Positions 17,888-27,849 of a stretch of DNA of 64,000 nt are shown here, in pieces. This DNA is from DATFLS01 sp964413425 (GTDB lineage: Bacteria > Fidelibacterota > JAANXI01). Each line of letters starts with the position of its first letter. Positions within the stretch are counted from its first letter, which is position 1. Position numbers and translations under genes: made by a program. The notes beneath the pieces are model-generated. The model saw only the letters and a list, made by a program, of their open reading frames with translations, searched no databases and was not told where the DNA came from. Where the stretch lies: NCBI GenBank assembly GCA_964413425.1, contig CAYPST010000002.1:1-64000 (forward strand). The letters run 5' to 3'.

Positions 17888-19534
17888 TCACCTGGTATTT
17901 GCAGTCCGGAGTAAATTGGCCTGGAGGGCCTCCGGTAATTCCTCCTCCATTTCGTAACAGACCTTCCGGAGTGCGTTACAGAACAGTTGGTCGAAGATAC
18001 GGTCATAGTCGGAATGATTCGGGTTTCCATACCACCAGAACCAGTCACTCCCCTCAGCCTGCAGCAAAGCCTGTTCAGCATGCTCCGACAGTGTGACGCC
18101 GTCTTTCTGTTTCTGATGAACCACGTCGAGGGTCGTGTGCAATTTATCCCAGGCGGCGTTCTTCACCGGATCGCCAATCCAGTAATGGAAATCGGAATGT
18201 ATCCAGGAACCGGGATAAATCCACTCCAGCTCGTTCAGCTCCCCAGTTCGATTCAGCTGCTCGCTAAACGTTGTCGTTCGAATCCGTTGATCATCACTTA
18301 ACCTACCGTACAACGCTTCAAAAAACGGTCTGCCGTTCTGCCGGTAATATTCCCAGGCATTCTCTCCATCCATGGTAATCACGACAACATAGGGATATCC
18401 GTCATCCGGCAGAGTGTCATCGATTCGATAGAGCTGGGCAAAGAAATCTTCTACTGCCTGCTCCGGTTCCATACTCGCGTATTGAAACCCAATCCGGTCG
18501 GACAACGCCTGATCTCTGGCGAAGATCACCATATCCCCATCCTGCGTTGGGTAGGTATAAGGCATATACTTCTGCTCCGGCACCAGCCAGGCCGGTTCCG
18601 GGCTGCGAGAGAGCGTTCTTGCCAGAACGTTGCTATCCGTGGTGATGTACCGAACATCATACTTCCGTAAGAGCTTCACAGCAGCTTCACTTACCGCACC
18701 TTCCGAGGGCCACATGCCCGCAATTTCCCAGCCCATGTCATTCCTGAAAATCTGCAGTGCCCGGATCACCTGTTTCTCCGCTTCTTCCGGTTCACTGAAA
18801 CGGTGAAGGGGCAAATCGGCATCCGGCATGGAAATCCTGGCCACTTCGGAATCCAGCAGCAGAGGGAGAATCGGATGGGTGTACGGACAGCCGGTGATCT
18901 CTATTTGCTTCGTATCCTGAAGTTGAACATACCGATCCAATAGCTCCCGGATGGATTGCTGGTGCAGGCTCAGTACTTTCTGCTTCTCCTGTTCCGTGAA
19001 ATTGCTCTCCTTTGCAATCAGCTGTGCTATTTCCGGTTCTTCACGCAACTCCTCTCCGGTCCATGCCAGCAAGAACCACATTTGCAGATCCAGAAAATCC
19101 TGGGGAGTCCATGAGCGAGCCACCGCTGCCAGCGCCTCATCAGTCGGGTCCGCCCCTCTACTGTTGAACAGCTCGGAATATCGCCGGGATACAGATATCA
19201 TTCGCTCACGATTTCCCGGGAAAAAGTGTTGAAGTATCAAATGCTTATCTTCCCCGGATAACTGCCCGGCAGGCTTCCGGGTCAGGTTCAGGAATCGTTC
19301 GTCAACAGAGGTGAAATCGTTATAATCCCGGATTTGTTTCAGGAGAGAAGGGACAAAATTGACTACACCTTTCACCTCGGGAAACCGCTCCAGATGCCAG
19401 ATCATATCGGTATAGTCTTTGGTGCAATGTAACCGCACCCAGGGAAGCAGGTACTGCCCACTGATGGCATCCTTGTAAAATGGTTGATGCATATGCCATT
19501 GGAAGATGAGAAAAAGCGGTTGCCGGCGTGACAT
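17888..19534 (-). CDS. GH57 alpha-glucan hydrolase/transferase
   Basis: A glycoside hydrolase family 57 protein of 548 residues, acting on starch- or glycogen-like glucans. All five conserved regions are visible: HMHQPFY at 14-20, GCPYTHP at 215-221, GMWPSEGAVSE with nucleophile Glu278, MDGENAWE with acid Asp389, and WIHSDFHYWIGD in the C-terminal third. There is no signal peptide, so it is cytoplasmic, fitting internal glycogen turnover with the neighbouring glgA. Whether it is an amylase, a branching enzyme or a 4-alpha-glucanotransferase cannot be decided by eye. The start lies opposite a divergent 390-base promoter region shared with pncA. Confidence 0.88.
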   Translation of the reverse strand: MSRRQPLFLIFQWHMHQPFYKDAISGQYLLPWVRLHCTKDYTDMIWHLERFPEVKGVVNFVPSLLKQIRDYNDFTSVDERFLNLTRKPAGQLSGEDKHLILQHFFPGNRERMISVSRRYSELFNSRGADPTDEALAAVARSWTPQDFLDLQMWFLLAWTGEELREEPEIAQLIAKESNFTEQEKQKVLSLHQQSIRELLDRYVQLQDTKQIEITGCPYTHPILPLLLDSEVARISMPDADLPLHRFSEPEEAEKQVIRALQIFRNDMGWEIAGMWPSEGAVSEAAVKLLRKYDVRYITTDSNVLARTLSRSPEPAWLVPEQKYMPYTYPTQDGDMVIFARDQALSDRIGFQYASMEPEQAVEDFFAQLYRIDDTLPDDGYPYVVVITMDGENAWEYYRQNGRPFFEALYGRLSDDQRIRTTTFSEQLNRTGELNELEWIYPGSWIHSDFHYWIGDPVKNAAWDKLHTTLDVVHQKQKDGVTLSEHAEQALLQAEGSDWFWWYGNPNHSDYDRIFDQLFCNALRKVCYEMEEELPEALQANLLRTANTR

Positions 19535-19928
19535 TATCCTGACTCTCCTTCTATAGGAATCGTCAATGGCCTGAAATTAGGTGTGTGGATGGTAAAGTTC
19601 AAACAAAATACTCTACCGGAAGGGAAATTCAGGTGCATGCAGCCACGCAGGACACAGCCTGTCCCGTTACAGAACACCGATGTATCGGGGATGAACCGGG
19701 AAATTCTCACGAATCCCGCTTCGTGCTTTCGTTCAGCTGAATCTCTGTCGCCGGGGTCAGATGAAATTCTCTTCAAGGCAAATATAGATGAATGTTATTA
19801 ATTGACTTATACATCGACACGAAATCAGAGTTGCAGCTTGAATTCGATACAGTTGAAGTCTATAATAAAATCAACAGGGAAAAAGAAGAACACAAATTCA
19901 AGGATTGTCATAGAAAGGAGGCGGAATC
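19535..19928. other. Divergent promoter region between GH57 and pncA
   Basis: About 390 bases between diverging genes. I see no supported gene; two overlapping open frames of 72-80 codons have no ribosome site. AAAGGAGG at its right end is the pncA ribosome site. No operator could be recognised with confidence. Confidence 0.4.
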
Positions 19929-20633
19929 ATGGAACTGAGAGACGTTCAGCACCTGGATTCAGTAACTCTGCAGAAAGGCGATGCTCTGATCGTTGTGGAT
20001 ATGCAGAACGATTTCATGCCGGGCGGCGCCCTGGCAGTTGAAGAAGGCGATGCGTTTATTGATGGCGTGAACAGGCTGATGAAAGTGTTCAAGGAACATG
20101 ACCTGCCGATAGTCCTCACACAAGATTGGCACACTCCTGATCATAACAGCTATGCCAGCCAGCACCCAGGCAAGGAACCATTTGATCCCCATGAAGAACC
20201 TGGCATCGGGCCTGTGTTATGGCCTGATCACTGTGTCCAGGGAACTGCGGGAGCAGAATTTCATCCTGACCTGGATACCCGGTATGCAGAGACTATTGTA
20301 CGGAAGGGTTATCGCTCGGAAGTCGACAGCTATTCCGGCTTCCTCGAAAATGACCATAAGACGGAGACTGGCCTGGACGGCTATCTTAAAGGCCGGGATG
20401 TGAAGCGAGTTTTCGTCTGCGGGCTCGCCGCTGATTATTGTACCTATTTCACCGCAGCAGACGGGGCGGAAAAAGGCTATGAAGTCTACTATCTCAGTGA
20501 CTTAACCAATCCGGTCGGTGCGCCGCCGGACAGCGTGGAGAATGCCGTACAGGACATGCAGAACAAAAGCGTCCGGTTCGTGACCTCCACGAATATTCGC
20601 GCTGCAGAATTCGAAGAAACAGACGTTAGGTAA
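19929..20633 (+). CDS. pncA: Nicotinamidase / pyrazinamidase
   Basis: Hydrolyses nicotinamide to nicotinate and ammonia for NAD salvage. The catalytic triad is Asp24 (VVDMQNDF), Lys127 (RKGYRSE) and Cys172 (CGLAADYC); the metal site is Asp67, His69 and His73 in QDWHTPDH. At 234 residues it is normal to slightly long. AAAGGAGG lies eight bases before the ATG. The gene is monocistronic, with a strong stem-loop about 25 bases after the stop. It is cytoplasmic, and its position between two glucan enzymes gives no obvious functional link. Confidence 0.95.
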   Translation: MELRDVQHLDSVTLQKGDALIVVDMQNDFMPGGALAVEEGDAFIDGVNRLMKVFKEHDLPIVLTQDWHTPDHNSYASQHPGKEPFDPHEEPGIGPVLWPDHCVQGTAGAEFHPDLDTRYAETIVRKGYRSEVDSYSGFLENDHKTETGLDGYLKGRDVKRVFVCGLAADYCTYFTAADGAEKGYEVYYLSDLTNPVGAPPDSVENAVQDMQNKSVRFVTSTNIRAAEFEETDVR

Positions 20634-20657
20634 GCGAATCGGTCTTCTCACACATGA

Positions 20658-20690
20658 CGGCACCCGGAAACCTCTGTTTTCCGGGTGCCG
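20658..20690 (+). terminator. Probable pncA terminator
   Basis: A perfect 13-bp stem CGGCACCCGGAAA (20658-20670) / TTTCCGGGTGCCG (20678-20690) with a seven-base loop, 25 bases after the stop codon. A T-run (TTTTT) follows, displaced by seven bases, so it may be weak or partly Rho-assisted. Confidence 0.7.
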
Positions 20691-20784
20691 CTGTACGTTT
20701 TTACCCTGGTGTTCTCCTTCCGGTTGAAGGATATCCCCTCCATCTTACTATTCTCCGGAGCGGTACAGGAGAGGCAGTACAAGA

Positions 20785-20819
20785 CGAGAGAAGCAAGCAG
20801 GAAAAATGGGCTTCTCTCG
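20785..20819. terminator. Second hairpin downstream of pncA
   Basis: Perfect 10-bp stem CGAGAGAAGC / GCTTCTCTCG with a 15-base loop (AAGCAGGAAAAATGG), then CGACGTTTTA. It may be a backup terminator or the 3' end of a small RNA lying between the two hairpins. Confidence 0.4.
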
Positions 20820-21060
20820 CGACGTTTTACCTGGCAGAGTAAAGCCGTTTCACTAAAGAATTCAAGAGTTTATACCGTGAAATTTGCCGATGTCGTTTCC
20901 ATGAGACAGGCTAAATAAACTCAATGCACAATGCGTTTCTCACACAAACCCAGAAGTACGTCTCGAAGGCATATCCCTGCCATTTGTGGGTATATATTTA
21001 CTCTCGCATTTCTTATCATTGAACAAATAGTCGTTTAAATCAGGAATGAGGAGGCACTTG

Positions 21061-24000
21061 ATGAAATCCGAATCAACCGTGATGAAAGAACTCCATATTT
21101 CCCGCCAGGCCCGAGATAAATATCAGTTCGAAGAAACCCTGTTCGCTCAGCACGGCGATGTGATCTTTGCGGATTTTCACGCGGTCAGGACATTTGTCAA
21201 ACGAATGAACGAGAAACGAAATGTCATTGATTTCCCGGAGAAAGCCGTCCGCGCCGGTGAAATTAACGGGATGGGCTTAATTCATGAAATTCTACATTAC
21301 CTCATTCAGCAGTTCCGCCAGCAGAAGAACAACCATCTATTCCAGGAGATGTCAGAATTCCTCTCGGAATCGTTTGATTCCCATGAACTGGAGCAGATGC
21401 TCATTGCCTTCACGGATGAATTCCCGCCGTTGAAAGTCTATCGCAGAGAGCTGGATGTGAAGCACTACCTGGAGGGAACTTCCGCGGGGGAGCCGCACAA
21501 GCATATTATTCTGGAAGAATTGATTCTCCTGTGGCTTTCCAATACCAATCCGGCGTTCTCGGAATATCTTGAATTGTTTGATGATGCCAGGCTGGAAAAG
21601 ACAACCAAGTATGTGAGAGTCATGGAGGCCATTAGCCAGTTTTTTGATGACCAGCCCTTTTACGGGCCGGAGAATGAAAACCTGTTTCGGATGCTCCAAT
21701 CGCCGGCCGAGGCATCTCCGCATTCCATCTCCGGTCAGCTGGAATGGATCCGGGAACGCTGGGCTTCCATTCTGGGAAAATACTTCTATCGTCTGTTAAA
21801 AAGCCTGGATTTTATCAAAGAAGAAACCAAAATACGCTTCGGGACTCCCGGTCCGTCCCGAACGTATGATTTCACCGGAGAAGTGGAATACGAGCGGTTC
21901 AGCCAGGATCAGGACTGGATGCCCAAAGTTGTGATCCTTGCCAAGAACACGTATGTATGGATGGACCAGCTTTCCGGGAAATATGGTCGCTCTATCACCC
22001 GGCTGGATCAAATCCCGGATGAAGAGCTGGATAGGCTGGCACGCCAAGGTTTCACCGGCCTGTGGTTAATCGGATTATGGGAACGCAGCAATGCCTCCCG
22101 GCGCATCAAACAGATGATGGGGAATCCGGATGCGGTGGCTTCGGCATACTCTCTGTACGATTATGTCATTGCTCAGGAGCTGGGGGGTCAGGAAGCCTAT
22201 GATGACCTGCACGACCGTGCCTGGGAACGCGGAATCCGGCTGGCCGGGGATATGGTGCCCAATCATGTCGGCATTGATGGAAAATGGGTGCGGGAACACC
22301 CGGACTGGTTCGTTTCTCTGGACCAGAGCCCGTTTCCTTCCTACTCTTTCAGCGGCCCGGATCTCTGCGAGGATGACCGGGTCCGATTGTTCCTGGAAGA
22401 TCACTATTACGATCGCAGCGATGCGGCCGTCGTTTTCAAGCGGGTTGACAGCCACACCGGCGACGAAAAATACATCTACCATGGGAATGACGGCACCAGT
22501 ATGCCCTGGAATGACACCGCTCAGCTGAATTTTCTGAACGCCGAAGTGCGGGAAGCCGTTATCCAAACCATTCTGCACGTCGCCCGGCACTTTTCCATTA
22601 TTCGATTTGATGCCGCTATGACCCTGGCGAAAAAGCATTACCAGCGCCTCTGGTTTCCGGAACCCGGAACAGGGGGCGACATCCCGTCACGTGCGGAATA
22701 TGGTATGACCAGGGAGGAGTTCGACAAAGCCTTTCCGAAAGAATTCTGGCGGGAAGTTGTTGATCGGGTAGCCGAAGAAGAGCCGGATACGCTGCTGCTG
22801 GCCGAAGCGTTCTGGCTGATGGAAGGATATTTTGTCCGTACGCTTGGCATGCACCGGGTGTATAACAGCGCGTTCATGAATATGCTCAAAACCGAGGATA
22901 ATGCCAAATATCGCCAGACCATTAAGAACGTACTGGAATTTAATCCTGAGATCCTCAAGCGGTTCGTGAATTTCATGAATAATCCGGATGAGGAAACAGC
23001 GGTAGCCCAGTTCGGCAAAGATGATAAATATTTTGGGGTTTGCGTCCTCCTGGTGACCATGCCTGGCTTACCCATGTTCGGACATGGTCAGGTTGAAGGG
23101 TTGACCGAAAAATACGGAATGGAATTTAAACGCGCCTACTGGGATGAGGAACCGGACCAACATCTGATCCGGCGGCATGAACGGGAGATTTTCCCACTGC
23201 TCCATAGACGTTACTTGTTTGCAGAATCGAAGAATTTTTTGCTCTACGATCTCTATACGCCCGAAGGGTATGTCAATGAAAATGTGTTGGCTTACTCCAA
23301 CCGGGCCGGAAATGAGCGGGCATTGGTGGTGTATAATAATAAATTCGATCATGCCAGGGGCGTACTCCACAGGTCCACTGCCTTCGTGGAAAAGGCCGGC
23401 AACGGTGGCCAGGACCGCCTGATGCAAAAGAACCTCGGCGAAGGACTTGATCTGCGGAATGATCCGAATACCTTCTGCATCTTCCGGGACCAGATCTCTG
23501 GTCTGGAATATATCAGAAACAACCGGAGCATCTACGACCGGGGCTTTTTCGTTGAGCTCAGTGCCTTCAAGTATCAGGTATTTCTGGATTTCCGGGAAGT
23601 GGAGGATACGGATAACATGTACGCCGAACTGACCGGATATCTGGACGGACGCGGCGTTCCCAGCATCGACGAGGCCCTGCAGGAAACACTGCTTCGTCCC
23701 ATCCATGAAGCCACCAGGTCCGTTTTCAACGCCACGATATTCGAAGAATGGTATGAGCAGCGAGGAACAGAAGAACCTGAAAAAGCCGTTGCGGAGATCT
23801 TTGAAGCAGGCGGAGAAGACGGCATTGAGAAGTTTCTCCGTGAGATAAAAGAGTTCACCGATTCTGAGGGTGATATCGATGAAGTCGCTGCGGAAATCAC
23901 AGATTCACTGGTGAGACTGCTTGAATTACCCTCTCTGTACGAGAAAATTGAAGACAAGGGAAGTGAACCACTTGAGACCACAATGACAGAACTTGCTGCT

Positions 24001-24555
24001 GACCTAAATGATCCCGAAATATGGATTGTGCTCTTTTCCTGGTCATTTGTGCGGAGTCTTGGAAAATTACAGTCTGAAACAGAGTTTGCAGACCTGAGCC
24101 GCAGCTGGATTGATGATCTCCTGCTCCACAACATTATTCACGATCTGGCATTAGAACTAGACCTGAGTGAAGAACAGGCGGTGGAGACAGAAGAATTGAC
24201 AAAAATCCTCACCTCGTATCAACACTGGTTCGACGTTGATCTGGAGACACCAAATGCGGCCTATCGGGTGATGGAAAATCTCCTGCATTCCGGACTCATC
24301 CGGGATTACCTCGGCATTAACCGGTACCAGGACGCTCTGTGGTTTAACAAAGAATCCTTTGAGAATTTGTGCTGGTGGCTCAGACTCGTGTTGATCGAGG
24401 ATGTTGTACGATCCGGCGCCACGTCTGAAGCGCTCCGGCAATTCCAAGTACGCAATGCGCTGCTGGAAACATTCGAGCGTGCGGAATCCGAATCCGGTTT
24501 CCGGATTACGCAATTGCTGGATGCGCTGAAAATCGAAGAAAGTCCGGTGGCCTGA
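21061..24555 (+). CDS. Very long GH13 alpha-amylase-family protein
   Basis: A GH13 enzyme of 1164 residues, about twice the usual size, probably cytoplasmic since no signal peptide is seen. The TIM-barrel motifs are DMVPNHVG (397-404), IIRFDAAMT with nucleophile Asp517, LLAEAFW with acid Glu582, and FMNNPDEE with Asp643 in place of the usual NHD block. About 285 residues before the barrel and about 290 after the C-terminal beta domain are helical and match nothing I know. ATG at 21061 has AGGAGG six bases upstream; an in-frame ATG at 21046 overlaps that site and is unlikely. With glgA and GH57 nearby it likely acts on glycogen-type glucan, possibly as a transferase. Confidence 0.88.
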   Translation: MKSESTVMKELHISRQARDKYQFEETLFAQHGDVIFADFHAVRTFVKRMNEKRNVIDFPEKAVRAGEINGMGLIHEILHYLIQQFRQQKNNHLFQEMSEFLSESFDSHELEQMLIAFTDEFPPLKVYRRELDVKHYLEGTSAGEPHKHIILEELILLWLSNTNPAFSEYLELFDDARLEKTTKYVRVMEAISQFFDDQPFYGPENENLFRMLQSPAEASPHSISGQLEWIRERWASILGKYFYRLLKSLDFIKEETKIRFGTPGPSRTYDFTGEVEYERFSQDQDWMPKVVILAKNTYVWMDQLSGKYGRSITRLDQIPDEELDRLARQGFTGLWLIGLWERSNASRRIKQMMGNPDAVASAYSLYDYVIAQELGGQEAYDDLHDRAWERGIRLAGDMVPNHVGIDGKWVREHPDWFVSLDQSPFPSYSFSGPDLCEDDRVRLFLEDHYYDRSDAAVVFKRVDSHTGDEKYIYHGNDGTSMPWNDTAQLNFLNAEVREAVIQTILHVARHFSIIRFDAAMTLAKKHYQRLWFPEPGTGGDIPSRAEYGMTREEFDKAFPKEFWREVVDRVAEEEPDTLLLAEAFWLMEGYFVRTLGMHRVYNSAFMNMLKTEDNAKYRQTIKNVLEFNPEILKRFVNFMNNPDEETAVAQFGKDDKYFGVCVLLVTMPGLPMFGHGQVEGLTEKYGMEFKRAYWDEEPDQHLIRRHEREIFPLLHRRYLFAESKNFLLYDLYTPEGYVNENVLAYSNRAGNERALVVYNNKFDHARGVLHRSTAFVEKAGNGGQDRLMQKNLGEGLDLRNDPNTFCIFRDQISGLEYIRNNRSIYDRGFFVELSAFKYQVFLDFREVEDTDNMYAELTGYLDGRGVPSIDEALQETLLRPIHEATRSVFNATIFEEWYEQRGTEEPEKAVAEIFEAGGEDGIEKFLREIKEFTDSEGDIDEVAAEITDSLVRLLELPSLYEKIEDKGSEPLETTMTELAADLNDPEIWIVLFSWSFVRSLGKLQSETEFADLSRSWIDDLLLHNIIHDLALELDLSEEQAVETEELTKILTSYQHWFDVDLETPNAAYRVMENLLHSGLIRDYLGINRYQDALWFNKESFENLCWWLRLVLIEDVVRSGATSEALRQFQVRNALLETFERAESESGFRITQLLDALKIEESPVA

Positions 24556-24831
24556 TCTCTTTGGCTCGATTTTTCATAATTCTGAGAAGAAGGTTCCACA
24601 AAAGAAGGGAAGTCCCCGGCACACGCCCCAACCGGGTACTTCTCGAAGCGATCCCTTCGGGATAAGGAAATAGGTACATAGGGACAAGGGGTCCCAGGTT
24701 ATCTCTTCCAAATCAGCAGCAGGAATAAACGTGCATATCTCCTTCCCGTAAACTACATATATACCCTATGTACTTATGTACATATATACCTGGATGTTGG
24801 GATGTGTTTATTTTTCTATGAGTTGTTCAAT
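24556..24831. other. Convergent intergenic region with a bipartite hairpin
   Basis: The gap between two converging genes. At 24610-24643 there is a stem GAAGT, one mismatch, CCCGG, 12-base loop, CCGGG, one mismatch, ACTTC, then a small ATCCC-TTC-GGGAT hairpin at 24652-24664. These may serve as a two-way transcript end. Further right the word CATATATACC is repeated at about 24753 and 24780. Confidence 0.45.
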
Positions 24832-27800
24832 TTAAAACAGGGTTTGAAAACTCAGGAGGATCTTGGTATCGAACCGGCTTTCTCGCCTGGAGAGATAATC
24901 AATATCGTTCACCCAGAGCGGAATGTCCACACGAATCAGGTAGGGAGTCTGAAGAATAGCACCCCGCAGCTCACAACCCAGGCCGAGATCTCCCAGAATT
25001 TTAAACCGCTCTGAGACCGGTTGGCCGGAAGTTTCTTCTCCCTCCGGGAACTCTGCATAGACATAATCAGAGAACAGATAAATACCCGGATGGACATTCA
25101 GGCCTGCTCTGTTTATGGGAAAACGGACCTCCAGGTTACCGGCTATTAAGCGATTTGCGCCGGGTACGTTTGAATTTTGAAATGCCCGCACGCTGCCACC
25201 TCCCGGAAGCCAGAGATAATTGTATGCATCTTTGATCCCCAGAAAACTCCCCACACTTCTGGCATAATACTGATTGAAGTAGGCATATTGACCGCCGTTT
25301 GCAATTGAGTATTTTTCCTGCTCCGGCAGCGGCTTGCCGGCATATGCCCATCCGCCGAACAAACGAAATCGCACCCCTGGGGTGGATTGCGTGGTGCGGA
25401 TTTGCCATTCGAACGTCAGCTTCTGGAAATCGAAATCGCTGGCCAGCAACGGATGGGATTCGACAGCAGCGGCTTCAAAAGAACTTCTCCATCGGATGGC
25501 CCGGAAATCGGACCGGTAACCGACAACCATCTGATTGTTTACCCCGGGGTTCCACAGATCGACAGGATACCGGGCATCGGTGAGCCCAATGTTCCGGATC
25601 CCTAAGGATATCCGATGAGCGGGGAGCAGACGGAACGCGCGAGACCAGGATTTCGAAATTTCGGCCTGATTCCATTGCCGTCCTTCGATGTGTGCCACCC
25701 GGATATTGTATCTGAAGCCAGGCAGGAAATGATATAGCTCATCGGAATATCGGACATCATAATCGAGCTGCTTTGATTCCGTCCCATACCAGAGTTTGGC
25801 GCGGAACTGTTTTCTGTCCGCTGAATACTGCCTCCCAAGATGGAAGCCGACTCTGGCTCCGTCAATCTGATTGTACCAGACGGAAGGCCACCATTTCACC
25901 AGATAGGCATCTCTGGGCGTATAATTCAATTCGGGATATTCGGGTAAAAATTCGTGCTCCGGGATCCCGGAGACGTTATTGGTGCGGCCGACATCCAGAA
26001 TCCGGTTGTCAGGATCCAGCACTACTTTCGACACCTTCGAATCGGTCTCGAAGGTGACGCTCCCCTGTTCCGAATGCTCAAACCACCGGGTACGGAGTGT
26101 CTTTCCATCATAAGACCGGAGTTCCACATCCACCGGCATGATGTACGGACCGTTCCGGCGAAGTGAGACCGTCACCAGGTACCCTCCTTCCGGTCCGGAC
26201 TCCACCTCATACCCCTCTAATGCATAGTCCACATATCCGGTCGAATGCAGCCATTGGTCAAAAAACCAGTCCAGATCGGCGGTGGAATGTTGATTCATGA
26301 TCTCCCGGAAACGCTGCTCATTCACATGCTTCAATTGCCAGGTATCATAATAATCCCGCATGCCGTCCCAGAATGCCCGCTCTCCCATGACATACTCAAG
26401 CATATCCAGCATGAGTGAGGCTTTGGTATACACGTTATATCTGTAGGCATCGTATGAGCCGAATTCGTCAGCCGGTTTTGCGATGGGCTCATCATTTCCG
26501 CTCAGCTGCATTTCGATGACGGCCTCCTGATCGTCTTCGTAACTGGTCATACGCGGAAACCGGGCCCGAAGGCCGGGATACTCCCGGTTCAACTCCTCCA
26601 TACTCCGTCCCTCTTTGCCGTAGTAATATTCCAGGTACCGGAGGGTCTGGAATGTAGTGAAGCCTTCGTCAAGCCAGGCTTCAGCCATTTCGTCGTTCGC
26701 AAGGGCCCCATAGAAATAAATATGACCGATTTCGTGTACCGCCAGCCCTTCACTGGGCCGGCCGTCCATCACCAGCATGGGATATTCCATGCCGCCTCCC
26801 AGCAACCCATGTACCACCGTCACCTGGGGATACTGATACTCCCCGAATTTCGTCTCCAGCCAGTCCAGTGTTCTCGTCGCATGATTTACCACCTGATTAT
26901 GCCATGCACGACCATGAGAATCATTGTACAGCACATGCACATCAACGTCCTGGTAGGTGCCGTGTTCATACACAAAATGCGGGCTGGTACTCCAGGCGAA
27001 ATCATGCACATTTTTCGCCAGGAAGGTCACCGTCCGGCGACCGGTTCTCCGGAGCCTGTTTTCTTTTCGAGGCTGATATTCCTGATACCACTCTTCGTAA
27101 TCGGTTTCTGTTTCAACTGTCACCTCGTCCCAGCCAGGATTCCCGTCAACCACGATACCAGTGGCGGCGACGATTTGGGAGTCCGGAATATTCATGGTCA
27201 CCCGAAAATCTCCGAATTCACCATAGAATTCTCCGACGTAGGGCCAAATATCGTTATCCCAGCCTCGCTCGTCATAGACCACCACCTTGGGATACCACTG
27301 GGCAAAATCAAACTGATCGTTTCGATATCCGGCCCGGCCATAATGTTTGCGGATATGGTGAACGAACCGGAGATGCACCACCAATGAATCTGCCGGGTAG
27401 AGACGGCCAGGAATCTCTGCGTGGAGAATGGTACCATCGATATCAAATTCATTGGAAACACTGCCGCGGAGAGAAGTCCTGCACTCTTGAATGTCAACCC
27501 AGCTGCGGTGTGGAGGGGAAGGAGGCTCCCGATACCATGTTTTTCCCTGCAGGGATTTCAGCGTTGAATCACTGCGAAATGCATTCGGATAGAGATGAAA
27601 GTAGATATTCTCCAGCGTATCAGGGGAATTGTTATAGTACACAACCTTTTCGCTTCCGGTGAGCTGCTTCTGATCGACGTCTAACGAAACCTCGATAGTA
27701 TACCGGACATACTGCTGCCAGTAGTCCGCGGCGGGGATATTCCCTGGATAAATCAGGAGGCCCACGATGCCGAGGACAAGGCTCCGTCCCATCCGGAAAT

Positions 27801-27849
27801 TGTTATCTTGAATGGAACAACCGAACCCCCGAACCATAAAATTTCGCAT
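24832..27849 (-). CDS. M1-family metallopeptidase fused to an outer-membrane beta-barrel-like domain
   Basis: The N-terminal half is a zinc aminopeptidase of the M1 (gluzincin) family: HEIGH at 372-376 with the third zinc ligand Glu395 in WLDEGF, and GGGMEYPM in the position of the GAMEN substrate motif. The last 350 residues or so are rich in alternating aromatic and polar residues and end in Phe (FQTLF), like a bacterial surface-antigen barrel, so the peptidase may be held at the outer membrane. A hydrophobic segment before IPAADY is the export signal. It is 1005 residues from the ATG at 27849, which has AGAGG upstream; a later Met about 19 residues on is a possible start. It is alone on its transcript. 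Confidence 0.85.
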   Translation of the reverse strand: MRNFMVRGFGCSIQDNNFRMGRSLVLGIVGLLIYPGNIPAADYWQQYVRYTIEVSLDVDQKQLTGSEKVVYYNNSPDTLENIYFHLYPNAFRSDSTLKSLQGKTWYREPPSPPHRSWVDIQECRTSLRGSVSNEFDIDGTILHAEIPGRLYPADSLVVHLRFVHHIRKHYGRAGYRNDQFDFAQWYPKVVVYDERGWDNDIWPYVGEFYGEFGDFRVTMNIPDSQIVAATGIVVDGNPGWDEVTVETETDYEEWYQEYQPRKENRLRRTGRRTVTFLAKNVHDFAWSTSPHFVYEHGTYQDVDVHVLYNDSHGRAWHNQVVNHATRTLDWLETKFGEYQYPQVTVVHGLLGGGMEYPMLVMDGRPSEGLAVHEIGHIYFYGALANDEMAEAWLDEGFTTFQTLRYLEYYYGKEGRSMEELNREYPGLRARFPRMTSYEDDQEAVIEMQLSGNDEPIAKPADEFGSYDAYRYNVYTKASLMLDMLEYVMGERAFWDGMRDYYDTWQLKHVNEQRFREIMNQHSTADLDWFFDQWLHSTGYVDYALEGYEVESGPEGGYLVTVSLRRNGPYIMPVDVELRSYDGKTLRTRWFEHSEQGSVTFETDSKVSKVVLDPDNRILDVGRTNNVSGIPEHEFLPEYPELNYTPRDAYLVKWWPSVWYNQIDGARVGFHLGRQYSADRKQFRAKLWYGTESKQLDYDVRYSDELYHFLPGFRYNIRVAHIEGRQWNQAEISKSWSRAFRLLPAHRISLGIRNIGLTDARYPVDLWNPGVNNQMVVGYRSDFRAIRWRSSFEAAAVESHPLLASDFDFQKLTFEWQIRTTQSTPGVRFRLFGGWAYAGKPLPEQEKYSIANGGQYAYFNQYYARSVGSFLGIKDAYNYLWLPGGGSVRAFQNSNVPGANRLIAGNLEVRFPINRAGLNVHPGIYLFSDYVYAEFPEGEETSGQPVSERFKILGDLGLGCELRGAILQTPYLIRVDIPLWVNDIDYLSRRESRFDTKILLSFQTLF

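Larger units (their letters stand above)
20634..21060. other. Intergenic region with two hairpins
   Basis: About 430 bases between pncA and the GH13 gene. It holds the probable pncA terminator (20658-20690) and a second perfect 10-bp hairpin (20785-20819). Open frames of 60-77 codons here look accidental. The right end carries AGGAGG, the ribosome site of the GH13 gene. Confidence 0.45.
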
